Positions 29,304 to 36,763 of a stretch of 36,763 nucleotides of DNA are shown piece after piece. Each line of letters begins with the position of its first letter. Position 1 is the first letter of the stretch. The notes beneath the pieces were generated by a model, which did not search any database, was not told the DNA's origin, and saw only the letters and a list, made by a program, of their open reading frames with translations. A program made the position numbers and the translations under genes. Origin of the DNA: a virus; the IMG/VR virus record IMGVR_UViG_3300019730_000002, positions 1-36,763 of that record; one strand, written 5' to 3'.

Positions 29304-32182
29304 AAAGAATTGGTAGTCCACTAAATTTTCTAAAACTAGACCAAACAACACCACAAACTGTTGAAAATGGTTTTCCTAAGTTTTGATATTGAATAGAATT
29401 AGATACGACATATACACCAACTGGAGCAGAAACAGCATGACAGATTTTTTGGGATGAAGATAACCAAACAATAACATGAATGTTAAAGAACGGTGTTGGT
29501 TATCAATTTGGTAATGAGTTATATACTGACGTACAAAATGATACATGAGAGACTATAACAAATGGTACTCCTGTTATGTTTGCTGAAGGTATTGGTAATA
29601 GTTGAAATCTTAGAATACAAAAAGCAATAGCTGATAATAGTATTCCAGTTTGATATATATTATGATTAGCTACACAAGATATAGCCGATTGAGATAGGTG
29701 ATTAGTTACTTGGCGAGGTAAAGTAAGATGAATAGATACAACAGGTACTCCATATTGAGAAACTTGGAACGAATGAGATTTGATATTTGTTTCAGCAACG
29801 ACTGCTTGATATTTAACCAATGTTCCACCAGAAGCACCAAACGCTGCAATATTTATATGAGCAGTAATTAATGTACACGCTACAGTTGGTACTATAGATG
29901 TATGAACTAGCTTCCCATCAAAACTAACAGAATTATCTGATGTAAACTGAACAGCATTAACAACCAATGGGCAAACTCTATACTGGGATCAGGATAGAGG
30001 TGTGTTTGATTTTACTACAGATATAGTAGTAGACCAAACAACTGGTAGAGTAGGTATAGGAACAGCTACTCCAAGCTATAAGTTTGAGGTACAAAGTGAT
30101 GATACAACTGTTTGATTTTTTCAATGAGCAACTAATGCTTATATGTATATAAAAGCAGGCACAGCAACTAGCGACCAATGAATATTTCTAAGTAATAGTA
30201 ATGGTTTAAATTGGTTGTTTTGACATGATAAAAGTGAGAATAGGTTTAGATTCTACTCTTACAATACCAGTTTAGATATGTTTGAGATAAGTTCTATAAC
30301 TGGAAATACATCTGTGTTACAATGAGATTTCTTGGTGCCTAATGGTAATGTAGGTATATGAACAACTAGCCCTGATACAAAATTACATACTTATGGTACT
30401 AATAACACAATAAGGTTTAGTTATAATGATACAAATTATGGGGAGATTTATTCTAAAGCTAATTGAGGTATAACACTTAATCCTATGGCATCTGGGAACA
30501 CAGCTTATGTAGACATATTACAAACACATACTCTTTATGGTTTTTTAATGCATAGAGGTGCTGTTTGGTGTGGTCAAGGGCTTTCAGTTGATGGGAATTT
30601 TGGTCTATCTACTTCAGACACTACAAAGGACACCATATTTTATGGGGGTAATTTCCAGGTGTCTACTGAAATTATGAGATTAAAAGGGACTGGTAATGTA
30701 GGTATATGAACAACTAGTCCATGAGGTAAATTACACGCAATAAGTGACACATTCCCAGTATGATTCTTTGAAAGAGAGACTACTGTTACTGGTTGAGATC
30801 TAAGCACTATATCATGACTAGCTAGTTGAATGTTACTAAAAACAACTACATCATGAGATATGACAGATTGATTTGGGTGATGATTCATATTTGGTGCTGC
30901 AGATGATACAGCTACATGAGATAATAATTATTTAGCTAGAATCTATGCTAGAAGAGATTGATGAGATGCAATATGAGCTTTACAGTTCTGGATAGGTAGC
31001 ACAGGTTCTACGTTAGGTATGACATTAAGATCTAGTGGTAATGTAGGTATATGAACATCTAGTCCACAATCAATATTAAATATAAATTGATGAGCAGGAG
31101 GCTTAGGAAGCTTAGCAACTTGATTAACATTTGGAGATGGTGATACAGGAATATATGAGGCTTTAGATGATAGATTAGCGATAGATCCAGTAAACAGGCT
31201 ACTTATTAGAACAAATGGTATAGATTATTGGACGTTTGCAGGTAATACGTTATATCCATCATGAGGTATAGGTGCTAGAATAACAGCCATAGAACCATCC
31301 TCAACTGTTCCTACAATAATACCTAGAAACATAGATACAAATTCTGGGCTGGGTTCAACAGCTGATGACGCTATATCACTAATCGCTGGAGGGGTAGAAG
31401 GAATAAGAATAACAGAAACAGCAGGAGTTATTCAAAATAATTTAGCTGGCTCTGTTTATATAGGAGATACAATAACTACTCCTTCGGAAAATTTAGAAGT
31501 AGCTGGTAACTTATTCCTTAATACAGATAGTAATAAAATATATTTATGAGCTTGAAAAGATGTCTGAATATATTATGATTGAACTGACGCTATTATAGAT
31601 ACATGATTAGTTGCTCCTAGTGATTTAATAATAGATTGTGGGATAGAAAAGACACTAGAATTAGAGGAATGAGTATATATGGATGAAAACTTTGACCCTA
31701 TTATAGGTAGATGAGCTAATGCTCCAGATTTGATAAATCTAAATAGCACTAGTATAAAGATAGCTGCATTTAATGGTGCTGCAACATTAGAGGAAGTATC
31801 ATCTCATAAAGAACTTAATCATAACTATCAAGAATGAACAGACCTTAGTTTCCATATACACCGAGCTCCTACAACTACTGGTACTGGTAATGTAAAATGG
31901 TTTCTTGAGTATTACATAACAGATGGTAATTGACCTACAGTTAAGGCTACAGGAACAATAACAGTCACTTCTGCAGCTAGTGGTACTGCTTGGGATACAA
32001 CTATTGGATCATTTTGAACGATAACATGAACATCATTCACTATATGAGATCAAGTATCTTTAAGGTTATATAGAGATCCAACAGACGCTGAAGATACGTA
32101 TTGAGCAGATGCTGTAGTAAAAACATTTGGTTATCACTACAAAGTTGATACAATGGGATCAAGACAACTAACATCAAAATAA
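29285..32182 (+). CDS. Tail fibre/spike protein with GIGT repeats, 965 aa
   Basis: A beta-rich N-terminus is followed by at least four copies of a 'GNVGIGTTSP' repeat (30047, 30344, 30692, 31037), typical of beta-helical phage fibres. In copy 1 the glycine after isoleucine is GGA; in copies 2-4 the same codon is TGA, an internal proof of the code. The C-terminal 130 residues (HIHRAPTTTGTGNVKWFLEY ... DTMGSRQLTSK) match the terminal domain of many phage fibres that ends in 'dt.GSr....K'. A trimeric host-recognition fibre is expected. Confidence 0.8.
30041..31066 (+). repeat. GNVGIGT fibre repeats (four copies)
   Basis: The DNA unit GGTAATGTAGGTATATGAACA and close variants begin near 30044, 30344, 30692 and 31037, about 300-350 bp apart. 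They encode G-(N/R)-V-G-I-G-T-(T/S/A)-(S/T)-P, with diverged spacer sequence between them. Confidence 0.85.
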
Positions 32183-32209
32183 TCTTTTAATTTATAAATA
32201 TTTATACAA

Positions 32210-32428
32210 ATGACTATTATCGCACAACCTGAAACAGAACAAGTATCTAATGAATACTATAAACTGTTTCAATTAGTTCCTATGGAAGATGAAGATGGAA
32301 ACACAGTTAATGTGAAACAATCTATCTGACAACATTCTAAAGCACAACTAGAAAGCCACAAAACTAGATTACAAGAACAGATAGCTAGTATCGATGAAAA
32401 GATATCAGCTATTGATTCAATAAGTTAA
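32210..32428 (+). CDS. Hypothetical protein with C-terminal coiled coil, 72 aa
   Basis: An N-terminal polar region (YYKLFQLVPMEDEDGNTVNV) is followed by a helix with heptads (AQLESHKTRLQEQIASIDEK). The pattern is like small phage proteins encoded next to tail fibres. One TGA (SIGQ). Confidence 0.6.
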
Positions 32429-32433
32429 TCTAT

Positions 32434-32455
32434 GGGGAGTTTAGTAGTTCTCCCC
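32434..32455 (+). terminator. Hairpin terminator
   Basis: GGGGAG and CTCCCC form a perfect 6-bp stem with a 10-base loop, six bases after a stop codon, followed by TTAAATAAAA. It ends the fibre cluster. Confidence 0.6.
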
Positions 32456-32499
32456 TTAAATAAAAACTACAATATCTTTTATTATTTACCAAAACTACT

Positions 32500-32652
32500 A
32501 TGGAATTCAAAATCTCACAAGAACTATTACAAGCTATTGCTAACTATCTTTCATCAAAACCTTATAATGAGGTTGTATGATTACTAAGTAAAATCCAAGA
32601 AGAAGTAAATGTACAACCAAAAGAGGAAGAAAAGAAAAAAGAAGATAAGTAA
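32500..32652 (+). CDS. Small protein, 50 aa
   Basis: The protein has the pattern FKISQELLQAIANYLSSKPY followed by NEVVGLLSKIQ, then a Lys/Glu-rich tail. The 'l...i..YL..kPy.eV..ll..iq' unit occurs in many short phage proteins of unknown role, often near lysis genes. One TGA. Confidence 0.65.
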
Positions 32653-32660
32653 ATCATAAA

Positions 32661-32679
32661 CTAGACTGGATTAGTCTAG
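32661..32679 (+). terminator. Hairpin after the 50-aa gene
   Basis: CTAGACT-GGATT-AGTCTAG is a perfect 7-bp stem with a 5-base loop, nine bases after the stop. It has no following T run, so it may be a terminator or an operator. Confidence 0.5.
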
Positions 32680-32716
32680 TCTAGTAACTTAATTTATTTG
32701 TTTAAAACTTTATATA

Positions 32717-33001
32717 ATGGTAGTGCATAAATGTAATCAAATAGAGACAATAAAAGAGATGCAAAAGGGCATCACAGAGTCTGAAAAAAGAGATATTTTA
32801 CAAGCTGAACAAATTCTAACTATGAATCAAAAAATAGATAATGTTGATAAAAAATTAGATGAATGATTGAAGATGTTGTCAGATAAAATAGATTCGTTAG
32901 AAAATAAATTTGTTTTAAGAGTAGAATTTAGAGTTGCTATGACTGTTTTGATTGCAATATCTACTATTTTATGAATTTTGTGGTATTTTATGTGAAAATA
33001 G
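32717..33001 (+). CDS. XhlA-like coiled-coil membrane protein, 94 aa
   Basis: The N-terminal 70 residues form a coiled coil (QKIDNVDKKLDEGLKMLSDK), followed by VEFR and one membrane segment at about residues 74-92 (VAMTVLIAISTILGILWYF) with a short lysine end. The order coiled coil then C-terminal TM is that of hemolysin XhlA-type lysis proteins. It probably works with the holin two genes downstream. Confidence 0.6.
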
Positions 33002-33023
33002 TTTTATAACCTAAACTATATAT

Positions 33024-33875
33024 ATGGCTAACAAACCAAAAAACAATCCAAAACCAGTAGAGAAAATTTCAAGACAAGACAAAAAGAAATTAGAGATATT
33101 AAAAAATCTAACACCAAAAGAAATACAAGATATATTATTTCTAGAGAAACTTAATGATAAACCAAAAACAACTAAAATAGAAACTAAAGAAGTAGGTAGA
33201 GCTTTATTTGGAGCTATATGAGATACACACCTAGGTAGTAAGAAATGCAACTACGAATGATTAAATAAATACTATCAGAAATGTAAAGAAATGTGAGTAG
33301 AAACAGTGTTGCACGCATGAGATATGGTAGATGGTTATTGAGTATATAAATGACACGCATTTGAGCTTAATAAACATAGTATGCAGGAACAGATAGATGA
33401 TGTAGTAAATAACTATCCTAAAGTTGATTGAATAGATACTTACTTTATAAACTGAAACCATGATGAAGCATGGTTAAAACTAGCTTGATATGATATAGGA
33501 AAAGCAATAGAATGATTTAGAGAAGATTTACACTATCTAGGTTTCTATAATGCTAGGATAAAACTTAATTGAGTAGATATAGAACTACATCATTGAGGTT
33601 GAAGTCAAAGTTACGCACAAAGCTATAAACTACAGAAGATGTTAGAAAATGCTGATCCTAAAGATCAACCTAATGTATTCTTATTATGACACTTCCATAC
33701 TGCTATGTATATGTTTTATAGAAAGATACACGCTTTTATGGTAGGTGCTTTCCAATGAGAAACATTACTTGCAAAAAGATTCAAACTAGGTAATGTTAAT
33801 GGTGGTTGGGTTATAGAAGTTATGTTAGATAATAAAGGTTGAACACAAATAAATATGGAATTTTTAAAAGTTTAA
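33024..33875 (+). CDS. Calcineurin-like metallophosphoesterase, 283 aa
   Basis: It has the full set of metal-binding motifs: GDTHLG (D67, H69), GDMVDG (D100), NGNHDE (N145, H146), HHGGG and GHFHT (H223, H225). The first glycine of four motifs (33219, 33318, 33453, 33687) is TGA. The first 60 residues are a basic extension. The family hydrolyses phosphodiesters or phosphomonoesters and includes DNA-repair nucleases such as Mre11/SbcD relatives and phage phosphatases. Lying between tail and lysis genes, its substrate is unknown; processing of nucleic acid at entry or of envelope phosphates are both possible. It ends ten bases before the next gene. Confidence 0.9.
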
Positions 33876-33884
33876 TTATATATT

Positions 33885-34112
33885 ATGCTTATAAAATCTG
33901 TTATATTCCAGTCAACTAAATGATATTGAATTGTAGCATTAAAAGACTACAAGAGATATATATACGAAAACTTTATAACCCCACAAAGATTAGTATTAGT
34001 AGATACAACACCAGACTTCTGGGATGATATACAAGATATAACAGGAGAAAGACTTAGAGAGGTATTAGATGAAGAACTTTGAGCTAACCCTCTTACCGCT
34101 TATATGAATTAG
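33885..34112 (+). CDS. Hypothetical protein, 75 aa
   Basis: An N-terminal beta hairpin (MLIKSVIFQSTKGYGIVALK) is followed by a helical acidic C-terminus (GERLREVLDEELGANPLT). It lies between the metallophosphoesterase and the holin and has the A+T leader AATTATATATT-ATG. Function unknown. Confidence 0.6.
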
Positions 34113-34136
34113 TTTTTAAATTTTAAATTATATATT

Positions 34137-34355
34137 ATGATCGAAAAAGATTCAAAGATTATGCAACTTTCATGGAAAGACATTAAAAGCTGGATAGTTT
34201 ATGTATTTATTATAGCTATAGGTACTGGGATACCATTACTTCCTGATGTACAAAACTATCTTATAACTAATGGCTGGAATCCTATATTAGCTGGTTACGT
34301 AATAACAATAGTAACTATTTTAGCTAAGAAATTTTTATCCGACTATAGCAAATAG
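34137..34355 (+). CDS. Holin, 72 aa
   Basis: It should form the membrane lesion that times lysis. It has two membrane segments, about residues 19-37 (WIVYVFIIAIGTGIPLL) and 50-66 (ILAGYVITIVTILAKKF), with charged ends, the layout of small class II-type phage holins. The gene contains no TGA. It is followed without a gap by a small helical gene and then by the peptidase, the usual holin-endolysin order. Confidence 0.75.
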   Translation: MIEKDSKIMQLSWKDIKSWIVYVFIIAIGTGIPLLPDVQNYLITNGWNPILAGYVITIVTILAKKFLSDYSK

Positions 34356-34538
34356 ATGAATATACCAATCAAACAGATGCAGCTTGATGATCTGTATAAT
34401 GATTTAGAAATTATTGATATGGAACTTCAGACAGCAACCTGAGATGATAGATTTAGTAAACTTAAACTAAAAAAAACTATTATAGATTCAATAAGAAGAT
34501 TAGAGAAGCAATTAGATTTATCTAATAACAAATCCTAA
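34356..34538 (+). CDS. Small helical protein of the lysis region, 60 aa
   Basis: The ATG directly follows the holin TAG, and the stop overlaps the next ATG (TAATG), so it is translated together with both. The sequence is a charged amphipathic helix or hairpin (LYNDLEIIDMELQ, then SKLKLKKTIIDSIRRLEKQL). It may be a lysis accessory or a chaperone for the peptidase. Confidence 0.6.
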
Positions 34539-35383
34539 TGGAAAAGATAATAGTAAATGGTGCTAAATCCCATGACAAACAAACAGATTGGGATATAGGG
34601 TTTTTATGATTTGATCATAACTTAATAAAAGAAATAGATTGAAGAAAACTACCTAAATTTAATCAATGAAGTTATACAGAAACAACCCATGCTTGTACTA
34701 TGGTATGAGCTACTAGAGAATATTGTTATCAAAATGATATAGAGTTCTCTGTATGACTTATGTTAGATGTAGTTAAGTATGCAGAAAAGAATCTAGGTTA
34801 TACTATAGGAGAATGATGGAACTCATCTCTAGGTATGAACGCTATAAGAAAATTCTTTGGTAACGAAAACAACTATGTAAAGATTATGTATAATGATCCT
34901 ATAATAGCAGAAATATATAGTAATAATAATGTACTCTGAATAACATATAAAGGTAATAGAGAATGGAATCTAGATAGTAGTGATGGAGAACTAACAGGAA
35001 ATAAGTTTGAACCAACAAGCTACTGACATAGAACATCAACACAATTTGATATAGATAAAAAAAGAATCTATATCAATGATAGTTATGATGGTAGTAAGGG
35101 TAATGTATATAGTGTTCCACATCTATTAGAGTTAGTAAACTGAACTAATGTATATCCTACTTTCTATTATTGGATACCTAAAGTAAAAAATGAACCAGAA
35201 GTAAAAGATCTATATAAAATTATCCAATGATATGATATAACGATAAACGATATGATGAATCTATATAGAACACTAAAAGAAGAAAAACAACTCAAAGATA
35301 GAAAAGATTTATTAAAACTTGTTGGAGAACAAAGAAAGAAGAAAGAAAAATATGTTAATCTGCTACAAAATACACAGAAATAG
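34538..35383 (+). CDS. Papain-like cysteine peptidase, candidate endolysin, 281 aa
   Basis: The order of residues fits a papain-superfamily enzyme: Cys53 in TTHACTMVGATREY (a 'C...A' helix start), His164 in TSYGHRTSTQFDID and Asn180 in RIYINDSYDG, corresponding to the C-H-N catalytic order and the 'H.....N.' spacing of C1/C39 peptidases. The C-terminal 70 residues are helical and basic. As the gene follows the holin, cleavage of peptidoglycan cross-links or of a surface protein during lysis is likely. A protease role in virion maturation is the alternative. It is not a CHAP or amidase by its motifs. Confidence 0.6.
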
Positions 35384-35390
35384 TAGTTCT

Positions 35391-35406
35391 CTTTGTTATA
35401 ACAAAG
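35391..35406 (+). terminator. 16-bp perfect palindrome after the peptidase gene
   Basis: CTTTGTTATAACAAAG is a perfect inverted repeat beginning eight bases after the stop. It could end transcription weakly or be a protein-binding site. Confidence 0.4.
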
Positions 35407-35479
35407 CATTTAACGAGTATAGAATATATTGGGTGGTAGTTACATCCACTCAAAGAAAAAACAACTCAAATTTAACAAG

Positions 35480-35506
35480 AAAAGAGGGAATAATTACCCC
35501 TCTTTT
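35480..35506. terminator. Bidirectional terminator where the two blocks converge
   Basis: AAAAGAGGG and CCCTCTTTT pair over 9 bp with a 9-base loop, flanked by A runs on one side and T runs on the other, so it works as an intrinsic terminator on both strands. On the minus strand its upstream arm overlaps the last codons of the 35494-35679 gene. Confidence 0.85.
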
Positions 35507-35679
35507 TTTAATAATCTTTCTTTTCTTTGTTTTGTTCTTAATCTGCTTTTCTCTGAATCTAATTTTGATCTTTCTTTATATATTATATTTGAGCATTTTA
35601 GATCATATTTTTGGTTTCATGATTTAGCTATATATAGCTTTCAACAACGCTCACATCTTTTCTCTATAGATAATACCAT
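35494..35679 (-). CDS. Small zinc-finger-like protein, 61 aa, last gene of the leftward block
   Basis: The protein starts MVLSIEKRCERCGKLYIA, a CxxC knuckle, with a further cysteine at LKCSN; the C-terminal half is very basic (SEKSRLRTKQRKERLLKKEG). It is probably a nucleic-acid-binding protein. Two TGA codons are read as glycine. Its stop lies inside the loop of the convergent terminator. Confidence 0.65.
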
Positions 35680-35689
35680 TATATTTTTG

Positions 35690-35893
35690 TTATATATTAA
35701 AATCTAGTTGTACTGAACCATCTTTGTTTCTGTCATGGTATTTTGTTTCGTATACCACATTAGTTTTAAGGATTTTAATTAGGTCGGAATTGTGTCTCTT
35801 TAGAAAAGATTTCTTATCGCATATACATTTAACATTGCTATCGTGATCTAACTCCATATATTTATCTGTTTCTTTTATGTATGTTATTCTCAT
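35690..35893 (-). CDS. Hypothetical protein, 67 aa
   Basis: The protein has a CIC pair and basic segment (NVKCICDKKSFLKRHNSDLI). An ATG at 35977 would give 95 aa, but that extension overlaps the upstream gene almost wholly, so ATG 35893 is preferred, with a 32-base overlap. No TGA is present. Function unknown. Confidence 0.58.
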   Translation of the reverse strand: MRITYIKETDKYMELDHDSNVKCICDKKSFLKRHNSDLIKILKTNVVYETKYHDRNKDGSVQLDFNI

Positions 35894-36071
35894 TGTCTTT
35901 AAGTAAAGTAAGTAAAAATTCTCTAGTATCACATTTAACATTATCGGTACATCTTCTACATATAGATAACAAGTCATGAGACTTATCTATTCAAATATTG
36001 TTTTGTAAATGTACTCAGAATTTCTTTTCTTTTGTTTCATAGGTATTAGCTCTACAGGTTTGTTTGTTCAT
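35862..36071 (-). CDS. Cysteine-rich small protein, 69 aa
   Basis: Cysteines at residues 6, 38, 41 and 47 (ICRRCTDNVKC) make a likely metal site. An upstream in-frame ATG at 36083 would add four residues. Two TGA codons are read as glycine (KKFGVHL, NIGIDK). It is the first gene after the minus-strand terminator at 36117-36135. Confidence 0.6.
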
Positions 36072-36116
36072 TAGTTTAGTCATTACTATATATTTACAAA
36101 TTAAAATCTTTTTAAG

Positions 36117-36135
36117 GGGTAGGATATACCTACCC
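36117..36135 (-). terminator. Hairpin terminator on the minus strand
   Basis: GGGTAGG-ATATA-CCTACCC forms a perfect 7-bp stem. On the minus strand it lies six bases after the stop of the 38-aa gene and is followed by CTTAAAAAGATTTT. It would separate the methyltransferase pair from the last three leftward genes. Confidence 0.55.
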
Positions 36136-36141
36136 ACTTGG

Positions 36142-36258
36142 TTACTTACTGTGTTTTCTTTTGTCTCTTACTCTTTCCCAACGAGCAAACTCTGCAGGAG
36201 AAAGCATCTTCTTAAGATGCTCCCTAAAGGTTGGTTTCCTTTTCTTGTTTGTTTTCAT
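36142..36258 (-). CDS. Very small basic protein, 38 aa
   Basis: The translation has MKTNKKRKPTFREHLKKMLS followed by PAEFARWERVRDKRK: two amphipathic basic helices. Its start overlaps the end of the methyltransferase by 35 bases. An 8-bp perfect hairpin (AGCATCTT-CTT-AAGATGCT, 36203-36221) lies inside it. No TGA. Confidence 0.6.
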   Translation of the reverse strand: MKTNKKRKPTFREHLKKMLSPAEFARWERVRDKRKHSK

Positions 36259-36763
36259 TTTGTTTTAATCTATCATTTATTATGTTATAATACTTTTCTT
36301 CTTTTTCTATTCATATATAGTTTCTATTTGTGTTTTGTGCTGCTACAAGTGTGCTTCAACTTCAAGCTGTGAAATCTAATACAATTTCTCATTCATTAGT
36401 ATATGTTTTGATTAGATATTCCATTAGTGCTACTGGTTTTTGGGTGGGGTGGTTAGATGGTCTATCTTTTGAAAATTCCAATATATTTCTAGGATAATTT
36501 GTGTGTGTTTGTATATAGCTTTTCTTTCTAGTCCCACCACCTATGTTGTCTGTAATTTTTGAGCCTTGTTTGGTTACTTTATTAACCTCCACAAGTCCTT
36601 GTGGTTGATATATTTTTGAATTAAAAACAATAATATTCTCAACTACTCTTAGTGGTTGTTTTTTAGCCATCATCTGATTAGAAAATGCTTTCTTATTCCA
36701 AATCCAATCATACTTATAATTCTTAATATTACTCATTCTCAAAGCACTACTAAACGGCTCACT
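36224..36763 (-). CDS. DNA methyltransferase, C-terminal part
   Basis: This is the rest of the 245-aa methyltransferase that begins at 321; bases 36641-36763 duplicate 1-123. It holds the RPSNHPTQKPVALMEYLI segment (motif X-like, typical of PF01555) and the SAM-binding motif I VLDFTAGSGSTLVAAQ (D196), in which both inner glycines are TGA, then the NYIGIEKEEKYY motif II region. The intact reading through the window ends is strong evidence for circular closure. The end overlaps the 38-aa gene. Confidence 0.93.
36641..36763. repeat. Terminal direct repeat, copy 2
   Basis: Exact copy of bases 1-123; see that entry. Removing one copy leaves 36,640 bp. Confidence 0.95.

Noticed and set aside
1-36763. 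CRISPR array, insertion sequence or integrase
   Set aside because: No regularly spaced repeats, transposase or recombinase motifs were found on either strand.

Overview
The window is a complete small tailed-phage genome that closes on itself. Its first 123 bases (1-123) recur exactly as its last 123 (36641-36763), and a DNA methyltransferase gene reads without a break across the join, giving a circular or circularly permuted genome of about 36,640 bp. The sequence is very A+T-rich. In the standard code almost every gene is broken by in-frame TGA. If TGA is read as glycine, with TAA and TAG kept as stops, long intact genes appear and TGA falls on invariant glycines. Examples are the P-loops of the terminase and the replicative helicase, the metallophosphoesterase motifs, a collagen-like Gly-X-Y run, and repeated GIGT motifs in the tail fibre. 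This is genetic code 25, known from Absconditabacteria (SR1) and Gracilibacteria (BD1-5), so the host is very probably a member of those candidate phyla. All coordinates below use this code.

Layout: two transcription blocks diverge from an intergenic region at about 8650-9040 and converge on a strong hairpin at 35480-35506. The leftward (minus) block runs from 8651 through position 1 and the join to 35494. It looks early: many very small proteins, a replisome-organizer-like initiator, a DnaB-type helicase, a NinG-like HNH protein, a probable OB-fold ssDNA-binding protein, HTH and zinc-ribbon proteins, a membrane-anchored SLT-type muramidase, tRNA-Tyr and a beta-class DNA methyltransferase. 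No DNA polymerase, primase or integrase was recognised. The rightward (plus) block runs from 9040 to 35383: five small genes, then small and large terminase, portal, a small protein, a scaffold candidate, major capsid protein and head-tail adaptor. Next come a 676-aa tail hub candidate, small beta-rich proteins, two large internal or ejection proteins (940 and 1076 aa), a fibre/baseplate cluster with carbohydrate-binding folds, and a lysis region (coiled-coil/TM protein, metallophosphoesterase, holin, papain-like peptidase). No tape-measure or tail-tube gene was recognised and there are two giant inner-virion candidates, so a podovirus-like particle is the best guess.

Main points of interest: (i) the major capsid gene avoids TGA completely, encoding about 32 glycines with GGN, while its neighbours are full of TGA; (ii) a 1076-aa virion-region protein ends in two ADP-ribosyltransferase-like domains joined by duplicated linkers; (iii) two leaders of the early operon carry interleaved (pseudoknot-order) complementary segments that match no RNA family I know; (iv) there is no tRNA-Gly(UCA), so the phage depends on the host's recoding tRNA.
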